Below are positions 1 to 11,321 of a stretch of DNA of 64,000 nt, in pieces (position 1 is the stretch's first letter; each line of letters begins with the position of its first letter). A program made the translations under genes and the position numbers. The stretch spans positions 14,756,001 to 14,820,000 of the forward strand of contig JACGWO010000003.1 in the NCBI GenBank assembly GCA_034509735.1, read 5' to 3'. The notes beneath the pieces are model-generated. The model did not search any database, was not told the DNA's origin, and worked only from the letters and a program-made list of their open reading frames with translations. Origin of the DNA: Sesamum alatum (taxonomy: Eukaryota; Streptophyta; Magnoliopsida; Lamiales; Pedaliaceae).

Positions 1-88
1 CGGCCATTCCAATGAGCATTTTTATGTTGCTCGGACTGGGGTCCGAGTCGACATTCGCACCACACCGCCCGAAGCTCGCTGCATTCGC
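1..88 (-). CDS. pPLA-III, start of exon 2 (gene runs off the left edge)
   Basis: On the minus strand an acceptor (T-rich tract then CACAG, AG at 90-89) is followed in phase 0 by an open frame beginning ANAASFGRCGANV and continuing with VDSDPSPSNIKMLIG. A D-P-S-P-S-N followed by K-M-L-I-G segment soon after the second exon boundary is what I expect in pPLA-III proteins, and it follows directly on the NYVRIQ end of exon 1. Only 29 codons lie in the window; the C-terminal part is outside. The exon was found by joining the donor at 1486 to this acceptor and was not checked against a transcript. Confidence 0.85.
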
Positions 89-1486
89 CTGTGATTTCAG
101 CAAAAAACCAACGATCATCAAAATTGTCTTGTCCTATACTGATTCAGACAGCCACTTGGATAAGTTTATTCGTTCATTACATCATATTCGGATTCAAGAA
201 GACAAGTTGGACTTAAATTAGATTATCATCAATTTCTTCAAACAGCAGCCTCACTGGTAATGAAGAAACATGATTTAGGAGATTACTAAACAATGTACTA
301 TAATGTCTAACAGTAATGACAGGCAGGACCATGTATGAATATAAGGGAATAAACCCCACAAAAATCCCTTAGAATGGGAAAAAGAAAAGAGACCTCTCTC
401 ATGGTCCTCCCCAGGCCAGCATGCATACATACACACTATCTGTATCAAGAAATGCTCAATGATGTTAAAATCTTGATTCTTGTCCAAACTGCAATTTGTT
501 GCTGAGGGTCTCATTCTTACAACTAGCACCATACTGCCCCTCTTATAGTAGTACATATCATCAATTTCATGAGAAAGGACAACATTGAAATTCAGACAGG
601 TGAAAACTGTCAAAAACTGACAAAGATTGCTAGCTGTGCATTGTTTAACCCTTTCCTCATCACTTTTTATTTTAAAAATAGAGGGAAATCTTGAGGGCCC
701 CTGAACTTTTGGTTTAATGATGAACAAGAAGCAACATTGTTGAAATAATTTCCTGCTATAAATTCATTACCCGGTCAAGAATCAACATCCTGGGAAGAAG
801 CGAAAACTGCATCTTCAAAAAACTCTTACGATCATCATACAGTAAAAAAAGAATGAGTTAAATGCAATTTAACCCTATCATATCAGGAATGAGAAAAAAT
901 CTTCCTTGTGAAAAAAGTTAGCAAATTACATAATCTTCCTAAGGGAATACGGAACTAATTTGCTTCATTTTTTCAAATAAAAAAGGATAATTTGCTTCTT
1001 TTTTTTTTAATGAATTTTTCTCCTCATTTCTCATGTGACCCGACTAAATTGTATTTAACCCGAAAAAATAGTTCTTTGACTGTTGAATGGTATAGTTACT
1101 GCATCACACAAACAGAGAGACACACAGAACACCACAGTCACAGCAAGCCATGTCAATGTCCAAATACTCCACTTTGGGTTGGCATTTTGGCCCGGACAGC
1201 CATTTTGCACTAAAACGACAACGTTAATTCCTCTTGCAACTGCTCATTCTTCCCCCACATCCCAAAGAAAGACACAGAATTAAATTGCAAGCTCCCAAAA
1301 TACCACCTGCGCACGTTAGTCCATTCAACCCTCCATCCCCATCCCCACCAGCCTGTCTTCTCCAAAACTTCCCAAGGAAAAATCTCAAAACTCAGTAATC
1401 ATAGTATTTCTTACATCATCAGCAATCAAGATTTCGAAGAGATCTTTGTTAAGCAAGATGATCATGTAACTAATGTTTTTGCATAC
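89..1486 (-). other. Intron of the pPLA-III gene
   Basis: GT at 1486-1485 and AG at 90-89 on the minus strand, about 1.4 kb, AT-rich. An open frame of 150 codons inside it (275-727, minus) has no recognisable domain and is taken as chance. A MITE remnant lies at about 856-1010. Confidence 0.8.
856..1010. mobile_element. MITE remnant inside the pPLA-III intron
   Basis: The left side reads TTAAATGCAATTTAACCC, then a degenerate TGTGAT-like segment, then TTAGCAAATTAC. This is the same order as the terminal repeat of the intact 213-bp MITE at 57,995-58,207. The right side (AATTTGCTTC blocks near 950-1000) looks like a truncated second arm. No target duplication could be defined. Confidence 0.5.
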
Positions 1487-2659
1487 CTGAATTCGGACGT
1501 AATTACTGCTACGGCTCTGGCCGAAGGCCATGGCGACGGCGTGATCGACCAGCTCCGCCGAACCGTCGCCGGAAATCCGAGACAAAGGGCGAGCCCAGTC
1601 CTTAGCCTTCCATTTCTTGACCTGCTCATAATCAAAGCTGCCCTCCAACAGCTGCCCGCCGGCCCCCACTGAAAGGACCAAAATGTCCTCCACACCTCTG
1701 ACGAATGGGAATTCCTGCTTGTTATGCAGCACGTGGGTAATGGCCGCCGCCGTCGGGTTGTTCATCGCCAACCCGCCGTCGACCCCCACACAGCGGGTTA
1801 ACCCGTCTACCGACTTCATGCAAACCGGGTCGAAAGCACCCGGCTCGGCCGACGTGGCCAAGCAGACCTCCCACAGATTGAAGTCGTAGCTGTCGCTTTC
1901 TAGAGCGTCGGCTCTGGAGAACAAAAACGGCGCCGTGCTGGAGAGGTCATAGCAGGGGATCAAAACTGGCTTAAGCGTGTTTTTCAGCGTCAAGCTGCGC
2001 CCGGTTCTTTCGTCCTTGAACGCCTCCTTCATCGCCTTCTCCAATCCAGCCGTTGATGAACCGGTGGCGCCGCCGGATTTCTTGAAAACCCGCCTGAAGA
2101 ACTTGCCCTTGGAATTGCCTGCTTTTGAGCTGTAGAACTTCTTACCCTCCGCCGCGAGGAACTTCCACGTGTCGTCCGCGTGGAAAATCGGCCGGTTCTG
2201 ATCATTCGCGGCGAAGAGCATCGCCGTAAAAATTCCACCGACGCCGGTGCCTGCCGCGACGTCGAAATAATCGGCGATTCTGGCGTCCGGATTCCCCGAC
2301 TTGCTCTTCAACGCAGTTTCCAAATACGCCAGCGCCTTACCCGATATAATACTCCGCATCCCACCGCCGTCGACGCTCAGAATACAGATTTTCCCCCTCT
2401 GATTCTTCACCGCCTGTACGCCGCCATCATCGACGCCGGCGGCGACCCCATTCTTGGGCGGAAGCGTCTCACCGTTTTGCCGCGGAACCCAAAGCTTCTG
2501 ATCATCGTAGCCGAACAAAAACTTGCTCTCCAAAATCGAAAAAATCTCGTAGCTCAATTTATCCGTATCAATACTGGGCTCCTGCAATCCCACCATCGGA
2601 ATAACATCGCTATTCATATTAACATCAACACACGCCATTTTCGGACAAATTTTCTTCAC
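1487..2659 (-). CDS. Group III patatin-related phospholipase A (pPLA-III), exon 1
   Basis: Encodes 391 residues before a phase-0 splice donor (exon ends CAG, intron begins GTATGC at 1486). The patatin fold is clear: a DGGGMR oxyanion-type loop at residues 97-102, the nucleophile-elbow position at 137-141, and the DGG of the catalytic dyad at 294-296. The elbow reads GTGVG, that is GXGXG rather than the usual GXSXG serine motif; this replacement is the known hallmark of plant group III pPLAs, which act on phospho- and galactolipids and affect cell elongation and lignification. No signal peptide or membrane segment is seen, so it is probably cytosolic or membrane-associated. The start at 2659 is the first Met; a second Met at residue 8 is equally possible. 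The exon is clearly GC-richer than its AT-rich surroundings and has no break. It is the only convincing host gene here. Which pPLA-III paralogue it is cannot be told from the window. Confidence 0.95.
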
Positions 2660-2809
2660 ATAATTCGCTTATATCCGCTCTGTGTATGTTTGTTGCATAC
2701 AATTAATGGCGAGTATAAAACGGAAGAATGAAAACGTGGGATTGAATTATATATTGCTCGAGCGCAGGCTATGGAGGGAGAAAGGAAATGGAAAGAAGTC
2801 AAAGGAGAT

Positions 2810-2842
2810 GAGAGAGAGAAAGAGAGAGAGAGAGGAGAGAGA
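2810..2842. repeat. GA/CT microsatellite in the presumed 5' UTR
   Basis: An interrupted (GA)n run, reading as (CT)n on the sense strand of the pPLA-III gene, about 150-180 nt upstream of its ATG. CT-rich leaders are common in plant 5' UTRs. Confidence 0.8.
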
Positions 2843-2900
2843 ACCGAATAACAACAGAATTGCAGTTCTTGCAGAGGATGTATGTTTCTGGTTTTCCTCG

Positions 2901-2907
2901 TTTTATA
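2901..2907 (-). promoter_or_regulatory. Putative TATA box of the pPLA-III gene
   Basis: The minus strand reads TATAAAA within CTTATAAAACGAGG, about 240 nt upstream of the ATG. This would place transcription start around 2870 and the CT-rich tract in the 5' UTR. Chance TATA-like strings are common in AT-rich DNA, so this rests mainly on position. Confidence 0.4.
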
Positions 2908-3131
2908 AGGAAAAAAGAATTCATGATAAAAATATAAAAATTCAACAGTGGATAAGGGAAAAAAACATTTAAAAGAAATCCCGACATACTCGGATTTTTG
3001 TTCTGTCGCGCCAACTTCCTAATTTTACTGCTCCGTTGCACAGTTTGTCACGATAATTGCATGATTGATTATGACAAAATTAGTTAACCAAGTCTAGTTT
3101 AGTCGGCAATCTGAGTTCTCACTATTAACAT

Positions 3132-4233
3132 GGGGAAAAATGTAATTTTGGTCCACTTTCTTATGAATAGTGGTAATTTTAGTCCAGGCCTATTTAAAAA
3201 TAACAATTCAAGATAGTAACTTTAAGAAAATGGCAATTTTAGGCCAAAAAATCCTAATTTGGTCGAAGTTGTCACCTTTCCGGCGACCATGTTACACGTG
3301 GATTAAAAAAAAAAAAATTCTTACATGGCGGGTATTTGGCAACTAGAGGCGGCATGGTGACATGTTTTATTTAAAACTAAAATCCATTTAAATGGATAAT
3401 TTTTTTCTTAAATATATGTTCTTTAAATATCAAAATAAAATTTAAAATTTTATACCAAATTGATAAATTAAATTAAAATCATATTTAAAGGATAAATATA
3501 CTAAAATTAAATTTTTAAATTTAAATATCTATATCAATTAATTATAACAATCATATCTAATTAACAATATTTAAATTATAATTTAGTTTGAATATATTTA
3601 ATAAATTATATTATTTACTATAAAAATATTTAAATTTTAAAAATTATGGTTTTTCTTTAAAAAAAAATAAATCAAATTTCTTAACTTTTTTTATTATTTT
3701 TTAAATTTCTTTTTTTTTCCTTAGAAATTTTTTATACTTTAATAGTTTCCTTATTTTTTTAATTATTTTAAATTAAGTTAATTCAAACATAATTAAAATT
3801 GATTAAAATTTATATTGATGTAGATATTTAAATTGAAAATTGAATTTTAGTATATTAATCTTTTAAATATGATTTTAACTTAATTTATCAATTTGGTATA
3901 AATTTTAAATTTTAAATTTTATTTTGATATTTAAATAATATATATTTAAGAAAAAAGTTATCTATTTAAATGTTTTAGCCTTAAATAAAACATGTCACCA
4001 TGCCACCTCACTATGGTTGTCAAATTACCTGGCATGTAAGAATTTTTTTTTTTTTTTTTGAATCCACATATAAAATGGTCGCCGGAAAGGTGACCCATTC
4101 TGGCCAAATTAGGGTTTTTTTGCCTGAAATTGCCACTTTTTTAAAATTACTGTTCTGAATTGCTATTTTCAAATGGACCTGGACTAAAAGTGCTACCACC
4201 CCTAAAAAAGTGGACCAAAATTGCATTTTTCCC
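3132..4233. mobile_element. Large MULE-type MITE with arms of about 400 bp
   Basis: The left end begins GGGGAAAAATGTAATTTTGG and the right end is its reverse complement with few differences (…TTGCATTTTTCCC). Inverted similarity continues inwards through recognisable blocks (CCGGCGACCAT, ACATGTTTTATTTAA, TTTAAATATC) for about 400 bp, leaving an AT-rich centre. The flanks carry ATTAACAT (3124-3131) and ATTAAGAT (4234-4241), an 8-bp match with one difference, close to the 9-bp duplication of Mutator-like elements. No transposase is encoded. It ends about 470 bp upstream of the phospholipase ATG. Confidence 0.8.
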
Positions 4234-4461
4234 ATTAAGATATTACAATGCACAGCCTGATTGTTCATGTTTTAATTTTTAGTTTTCGGTAAAAAAAAAC
4301 ATGTATATTTATTTTTGTACAGAATTCCTGTGAAATGAGAAAATATTTGAATTAATTAATAAAATTGTGTTTTATATAGAATTGTGGCTCAAATCAATAT
4401 ATTTTCAATGAGAATACATTTAAACAAATATGTTTTAACTTTAATTATTATTTGAAAAAAA

Positions 4462-4729
4462 AGGTTTAATGTAATTTCCCTTGCTGTGATATTGCAAATG
4501 AACAAATTACCCTCAGTGGAAAAATATAGCAATTTAATTCCCTATTTTCTTTAAAATGAGCAATTTATCTCCCTAGACAGAGAGGTTAATTGCTCCATTT
4601 TATAAAATAGAAAGAGGTAAATTGATTTATTTTAAAAAAATACATGGAGGTAAGTTGCTATTTTATTTTTTATATGGGGGTAATTTGCTCATTTATAATA
4701 TTACAGGGGGTGTTACTTGCATTTTTTCC
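4462..4729. mobile_element. MITE related to the one at 57,995
   Basis: The inverted ends are AGGTTTAATGTAATTTCCC on the left and the complement of GGAAAAAATGCAAGTAACACC on the right, followed inwards by CTGTGATAT/CTGTAATAT, AAATGA(G/A)CAAATTACC and similar blocks. The arrangement matches the 213-bp MITE but is more diverged. The flanks are A-rich, so a target duplication cannot be judged. Confidence 0.65.
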
Positions 4730-5155
4730 TTTCAAAAACTAAAAATATAAACAACATGCTATAAGAGTTTAAATCACACCGACGTGTCAATGTTAGTTTA
4801 TTTTTATAGTAATTATCGGTCTGCTGTAATAATAATAATAATTGGTTAGTTATGTATATTTGATGTTGATATTGGCATATATTGATGGTTTATAATTAAA
4901 TTTGTGGTATAATTGTAATCCTCCCATTGTTTTCTTATTATAACAAGATTAATTTTAAAATAATTAATTTTTTTATTAAATAATTATGACATTTAAAGTC
5001 AGCTAAATACAAATTATAACTAATGACTCAATGAGCAAAATAGATAATTGGCTAAAAGTAATTGTAGTGGGTTAAAAGATATAAATGTAACTTTTATTAT
5101 AATCTGGTTTTTATTTAAATTTTCTCTTTAAAGTGATTATTAAAAAGGTTTCATT

Positions 5156-5336
5156 TTTAAGTAGCTAGTAATTATATAATTACATCAATATTTTCATAAA
5201 TTGAGCAACACATCAATTCAGTAATACATCAATATAAGTAAACACAATAAACAAATCACAATAACTTACCTAAGGCAAAACAAATAATCACACATCCGAT
5301 GGGACTCAAAACCATAACATTGTACTTGTTCATTGA
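5156..5336 (-). repeat. SINE-like repeat, copy 1
   Basis: On the minus strand this reads a degenerate pol III B-box (GGTTTTGAGTCC, 5302-5313), GGATGTGTGATTATTTG, and an AT-rich 3' tail ending GATGTAATTATATAATTA. The same order occurs at 7686-7880, so it is a dispersed repeat. The 5' part with an A-box is not clear. It could instead be a fragment of another tRNA-derived element. Confidence 0.45.
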
Positions 5337-6410
5337 ATTTAAAAAATATATTTTTGTCTTAAATTTAGAATAAAGAGGGATTAAAATAAAATATATATTG
5401 TATTTCTCGTGCTATTCATTTTTCTGAAAATGGAAGTAATTATATTTTACTTGACTAAGGCCGAGTTTGCTCATCCAGTTACATGATTGATTATTAAATA
5501 CTTGATTTCGAAATAATAGATTTTAAAAAAAATGACTATGGCGTTTGGATTTACTATTTCATAATTAATTATACAAATGCAGATTATAGCTAAATTAAAA
5601 AACTATCCTCATTCTTATGTTTAAATAAGGAATCAAAAAGTTGTTCAGTGGGGGCATAAATAGTAATTAGATGAAAAATAATCACAATGAAATTAAAAAT
5701 CAATAGTTCTAGCTTTTAATAAAACGTGGTTTAAATTGAATTTAATGATTTAATCCGAAGATCAAAGGAAAAAAGAAAAAAAAAAAAAAAAAAAAGAGGT
5801 TCTCAACAGCACAAAAAATTGTTATTGTGGTAAATGAGAGTAGTAAAACAATTCAAAGCATTTTCTAGAGATATCTAAATAAGATAGTAAATTCCGTATT
5901 TTCACCTCAATCGACCTAATATGAATTTCAATAGCTTACATCTATGGCATAATTACATACATCTCTTCAACTATGATCTATTTATATAAATTATTTATAT
6001 ATATTTTTTAAAAATTATAGATATACACTTTAGAAATGTCAAATAATTTATCCAAATCACTTATACTTTTTGAAAATTTATACATACACTCCCCATAAAT
6101 ATTAACAATATCACACAAATTATTTTATTTTTTGATGTCAATGATGATTTCTGTATTTATGCAAAAAAATGAATAGTTTGTTTAACTAGTAATATATCAG
6201 TTGTGAAAATATAATTATCCTTAAATCTATCCATCAATTTAATTTAGAATCCATGGATCTCGATGTTACACATCAACTTGATGTGATTGGCTCAAATAAA
6301 AACCCGCAGTATAAATAGATCAACATTTAAAAATTATGTGTGCAATTAATATCTATTTTTTTATCGTACTTATTCATTAATGATTTAAACGACTACTGAC
6401 CCCCTTATGT

Positions 6411-6560
6411 CATAATTTAATAGCTACGATTGATGTTTTGTGAATAAATTTAAGGTCATTGATTCAAGTTCTAATGAACGTGAGAGTGATACAATACGCA
6501 TCATTAGTCAATTACCATTTATTACAAAATTAATATGCGATTTATTGTAATAACAACTTA
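6411..6560 (+). repeat. SINE-like sequence with a B-box-like motif
   Basis: TAATAGCTACG is followed by AAGGTCATTGATTCAAGTTC and ACGTGAGAGTG, a layout seen in tRNA-derived plant SINEs. There is no second copy in the window and no target duplication could be set. Confidence 0.3.
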
Positions 6561-6569
6561 CCACCATTT

Positions 6570-6890
6570 TGGCTAATCAAGGAGCAAATTGTGGGATGAT
6601 AGAGGGATTCTAGGAATTTGAGCTCCATCCATGGAGCTCAAGCATTAAAGTAGACTCAGAGAAAAGACCACTTAACCTCCACCAGAGGCTTCCATTTATA
6701 TTTGTCTCCGAAGAGAAAAAGGGCAAGATAATCAAAAGTCGATACTTACCTTATTTATATCGCTAATATAAAAAGGAGCTCATCTCCTCACTTTGGGAGA
6801 GGAAGAAAGTTTGGAAAAAATTCTAAGACATTGAGACCTCAAGCAAAAAAAAAAAAAAAAAAGAGAGAGATTGTAATTATCGTGGATCGA
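6570..6890 (+). repeat. Possible Gypsy LTR fragment with TATA box
   Basis: Contains TATAAAAAGG (6767-6776) followed by an imperfect dyad (GGAGCTCATCTCC) and TTTGGGAGAGG, typical of the promoter/R region of Tat-type Gypsy LTRs. A poly-A run follows at about 6845-6862. The boundaries are not defined and no partner LTR was found. Confidence 0.3.
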
Positions 6891-6954
6891 TTATACGTAT
6901 CGATGATTATACCCACTTCATTTATAATAAAAATCATTTTTGTTTAATCTAGTT

Positions 6955-7008
6955 GATTATTACATAAATCATTTTTGTCCAATATCAACTTAGATTTATG
7001 TAATAATC
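6955..7008. repeat. Perfect 16-bp inverted repeat with 22-nt loop
   Basis: GATTATTACATAAATC at 6955-6970 is matched exactly by its reverse complement at 6993-7008. The flanking bases partly continue the pairing. It could be a small hairpin element, a cruciform-forming site or chance in AT-rich DNA. Confidence 0.6.
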
Positions 7009-7685
7009 AGTTAGTATTTATCTTATTTTTATATGAGTTTATTGTAATTTTTTTCATAATTTTTTATTGTATTGAGATATTAATATAACATATAATTGTT
7101 TAAAAAAAAACATATTCTGACCGACATCGGCAGCAATAAGCTTGATGATGTGTCTGAGCAGATATATAATTTGAATTTAGTATAAATTATTATTATTTTT
7201 TATAAAAAAAAAAAGGAAAGGAATTCCAAGAAATTTTGATTTTTGTTTTTTCTTGGCATTAAACAGCTTTAACTACTTTAGTTGATTTTTTGACATTTGA
7301 TTGTAAATTAGTACGGACAAGAGATGACTGCTGACATTCTGTTTAACAAATCAATTACGTAATTAGGTGTGATTGAAATCAAGTTACATTCCAAGAACAA
7401 TAAAAAACTAACTTCTTTGACTAAATCTACCAACTATTTCTTGATTGAATTTTGCAGGCTATGTCATTTTTTCAATCTCTTCCTTTACAAAATTTTGATC
7501 TTAAGTCGGATTTGTTTGAATTTGAACTAATTATATGATAAATACAATATACTTACTGTGTGATTAGTATACGATTAAAAAATGTGATCAATCACATTAC
7601 AAGTATATCACACTTGTTCTGTAATTATTTTAGTTTGACCGAACCTGATTTGATAAGAATTTTCCCTCTTTCACAAAAAAATTAA

Positions 7686-7880
7686 GTGGTAATTACATAG
7701 TTATATCAATATCTTAATAAATTAAGCATTACATTGATTTAATCAATGCACCAGCATAACTAAGAACAACGAAACAACAATAAGCCAATATAAAATACAC
7801 ACATAAAGTGGACAAATATTCACATATCCAATGAGACTCGAACCTATAACCTCGAACTTTTTCATGAGACCTCAGCCTTT
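7686..7880 (-). repeat. SINE-like repeat, copy 2
   Basis: On the minus strand there is a good B-box match, GGTTCGAGTCT (7834-7844), then CATTGGATATGTGAATATTTG, and a 3' tail ending GATATAACTATGTAATTACC. It aligns along its length with 5156-5336, supporting a common family. Confidence 0.5.
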
Positions 7881-7889
7881 ATTGGGTTT

Positions 7890-8878
7890 TTTGAAGCTCA
7901 GCTAATTTTCCAAAGATGATTTCTTCAATATTGGGAAAAAACTATAGTCTTTATTAAACAAACAATTCCTTATGTGTATTAAATTAATATTTTTTTATAA
8001 TTATTATATTGAATAAATCATAACCTAAACACTTTTAAGAACTGATCCAAACACAGCCTAGGAATCAAAGATTTCCCCTTGGAACAATTGGCAATTTGTT
8101 ATGATGAGTCACGGTTGATGAGACCGTGATCAGATCAGAGGCGTTTAGGAGTGCGTTGACGGTGGGGATTTATTTGAGAGTGTGTGTCCGTGATGAGAGG
8201 TGTGATTGGCAATGACGTGTGGGCCATGGAGAATGGGTCTAGTTGTAGCTATAGTCATCCGTCGGCAGCAGAATGGAGACGCACTATTCACTTCGTGCCC
8301 TTAACAAAAAAAAAAAAAAGCATTTTATTTTAAATTAATTATTCATCTTATATTTTCTGTTGTATAATGCATGTGTATACTCTTTTTTTCAATTTTTTTA
8401 ATAATCAATTAAAATTCTTTAACGGGATTTCAATTTAAAATATTTTTATTCACAAAAGGATAATCCTAAGTGAAAAGTATTTTAAATAAAAAAATTATAT
8501 ACCACGAGTGATTCTAGTACTCTAGAAATTTATAAACTGTATTCTTGAAATTTAAATAATTACTTAAATTTATATTACCAATATTGTGTGATAAAAAAAT
8601 TACAATTATCATACATGTACTTTTTAAAAATATATGTACTTTATCATTTAAGTTTTTCAATAAAGTAATCTTGAAATAAAAACTAACAAATTTTTAAGTT
8701 TCTGAACAACTTGATAAAATTTATAATCTCCGATATATCATTTATAGATATTTTAAGAGCTTATTATTTCCATCCGTAAATCCAATAAAATAGTTATTAC
8801 TAAGAAATCACTAGGTTTACAATCATGATATTAATTAATTAATTAATTAACCATAATGTTATTATTTGTTGTTAAAAT
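7890..8878. other. Intergenic DNA without a recognisable gene
   Basis: Mostly AT-rich. A GC-richer stretch at about 8090-8310 holds no long open frame. AACTGATCCAAACACAGCC near 8039-8058 resembles one end of a hAT/Harbinger MITE, but no partner end was found. A TTAA run lies at 8833-8850. Confidence 0.5.
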
Positions 8879-8879
8879 T

Positions 8880-9110
8880 TGGATGAGTGGACTAGTCTAG
8901 GAGGAGTGGGTCCAGGAGGTGGTGAAGTGGACAGGCGGAAACGTGGGTCCGAGTTAGAAGGTGTGGACCGGGTCCAGCCAGAACGGCCCGTGGTGCCGCC
9001 CACTGGTCCAACCCCCGTGGGTCCCTCTTACCCCTCGTCAACAATCTTGCGACGGATTTTTGCCGGAATTCGCCTGCCTTACACGTCTAATTAAGCGCAA
9101 GCCTCGAAAA
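8880..9110. promoter_or_regulatory. GC-richer island with three TCP-like sites
   Basis: GTGGGTCC, a match to the class I TCP consensus GTGGGNCC, occurs at 8906-8913, 8943-8950 and 9017-9024 within 120 bp. The island also contains an open frame of 71 codons (8879-9094) with low-complexity Pro/Gly-rich content and no known domain. I read it as possible regulatory DNA and do not annotate a gene. Confidence 0.3.
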
Positions 9111-10142
9111 TTCTTCGGTCTGGATTTGGAATTCCTTTTTTTAAAAAAACAAAAATTATTTTAAAATTTATAAGATATTTAATAATTTCTCTTTTAAAAA
9201 TAAGTTAATAAAAAAGTGGTATGAGTTTATAAATATTTTTAACAAAAGTAACAAAAAATTGAATTATTTTTTAAAATGAATTTTCAACTGTTTTGATATT
9301 TTATGATATTGTCAGAACTAATAATTTTATAAACTATAAGTATATCTTATGAGATGTATATACAAATTTAGAAGATCTTTTAAATAAATTTAACCAAATT
9401 CCTCTTAATATAACATAGAGTTGGAAATGTATTTTTTTAATTAAATTATTTTTATGAGTTTTGAGTTTTAGGATATCATATTATTTTATTTCTAAATTTG
9501 GTGGGATGCACATCTGAATTGCATATATGGAAGGTGGTGATAGCTGGAACGACGGTTATAATCAAACAGAGAGAAGTGGCTCCGTTGCGGAAATCGTGAA
9601 CGTGTTTGGATTTATTTTTTAAGATAAATTAAAATATTATATTATTGTATAATATGTTATATAATTGCTTTTGTTTTCTTATGGGCCGTTTATAAGGTGG
9701 ATTGCGTCTCTAACCACCCTTATCCGTGATTTACTGTAAGAAATGACGATCTGCTAATAATCCATTAAAGTTTGGATAAGGCCTGATGATTTATCATGTC
9801 TTAGGGGTGTGATAGTCTAATTCGGCCACAATTTCACATTTTATCCAATTGGACCCTATTTATTTATCCCTCACACAAATGTAAACAAACCCTTAGGGAA
9901 GAACAATTACTATTCTTTATTAAATCATGTTTCAGTTGCACATTTTTATATATGTATACATAATTTGTGTGGTATATTTGAAAAACTGTAGATTCGTAGA
10001 TATATTTAATCAGGGAATAGTTATACATTTACAAAATATTTTTTGAATAATTATTTACTAACATCCAATAATTAGGATCATTTTATGAAAATGACAAAAA
10101 ATGAGTCCAATAATAAAATTATTTGATTTTTGCTTAAAAAAT

Positions 10143-10583
10143 TCGGGTAACTTACAATCACCTCTCTTGAGGTTTGACACACCTCCTCGTTATTTGTAAA
10201 ATTATAACTACCTCCAAGACAGTAATGTCCGTCTAACAACAATCTCATTCCATTAGGTTTTCATCCAATTCTGTAGTGAATATTCAAACTACCCTTTTAG
10301 ATTAAGTAATAATTTTATATATTTTTTAGAATTTTTTAAAATATTTTTATAGATTAATATTCTCTATAGATTATTTATTTTACTGACCCTCATATGTTTT
10401 TACATTTTTTCAAATATATTTTTTTTAAAAAAATAAAAAATCCAACAAGAGTAAAATAGTCACACTTCTGTTAAGAACTACATAATTATTCTCAATATAA
10501 AGAAGGTACTTTATAATTTTTAAATAATAAAAATATATTTATAATTATGTTATAATTAGAGAAGACAACCGTAATTTACCGTA
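10143..10583. mobile_element. Probable MITE of the 'GAGGTTTG' type
   Basis: The left end reads GGGTAACTTACAATCACCTC then TTGAGGTTTGACAC and ACCTCCTCGTTATTTG. The right end, reverse-complemented, reads CGGTAAATTACGGTTGTC with similar downstream blocks. The right arm is decayed and the target duplication is unclear. Confidence 0.45.
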
Positions 10584-11321
10584 AAATTCCTAAACTTTCT
10601 CGTGTTCGTTATGTCAAAGGGGTGATGATCATAGAGATATGGCATGCAGTGGGACGTATTTTCAGTAGATTTGATGTATGCAAGTGTAGATACATACATC
10701 AAAAGCTGTTTCTGCATGAATTTTTTCCAATCAGATGAAATTGTTCAACATATATTCGTGCCAGGTCATTATTACTAAGCTTTCAATTACTTATGCTTTT
10801 GGTGCGACATTGTCGCTAGCTGTTTATGGGTGTAGAGAACTCTTATTATTATTATTTTTAATATTTGCTGTTATGACATGCACTTCTTACTTGCATATCA
10901 AAAATATTTTTTGTCTTTTAAAATATATTATTGTAAATAAGAATATAAAATATAAATTAATATATTATATTAAAAAAAGAAAGAAAGAAAATAAATTAAT
11001 TTATTAGTTAATTTATAAGTTGAATAAGTTAGTTATCTTATGGGTTGAAGGGCATTTTTTACTTTACAGAAAAATGATGTAGTGGTGTCGAACCCCTATT
11101 TGTGAGTGTGAAGGGAATTTTTTTATATATTATAATAAATATTTTCATGAAATACACTTGCCCCTACTTAAAAAAAAAAAAAAAGAAAAAGAAAGAAAAG
11201 GAACCACAACCATTAATTCAATTTGTTCGAAATTCAATGTGGCCAAATACCGTTAGAAGAAGTATTACTGTTTGTTATGATTAATTATTATAATTAAAAT
11301 AAAAAAAATATAATTATACTG

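Noticed and set aside
275..727. 150-codon open frame on minus
   Set aside because: It lies inside the phospholipase intron, has no domain and normal non-coding composition.
2180..2731. 183-codon open frame on plus opposite the phospholipase
   Set aside because: Shadow of the GC-richer exon on the other strand; the protein has no recognisable domain.
5460..5770. Possible hAT/Harbinger MITE (GGCCGAGTTTGCTCATCC start)
   Set aside because: Only one end looks like a MITE terminus; no inverted partner found.
8879..9094. 71-codon Pro/Gly-rich frame
   Set aside because: Short, low complexity, no splice or homology support; better explained by local GC content.
9598..9893. Possible MITE with GTGTTTGGATT and AAACAAACCC ends
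   Set aside because: The inverted match is too short and no target duplication is visible.
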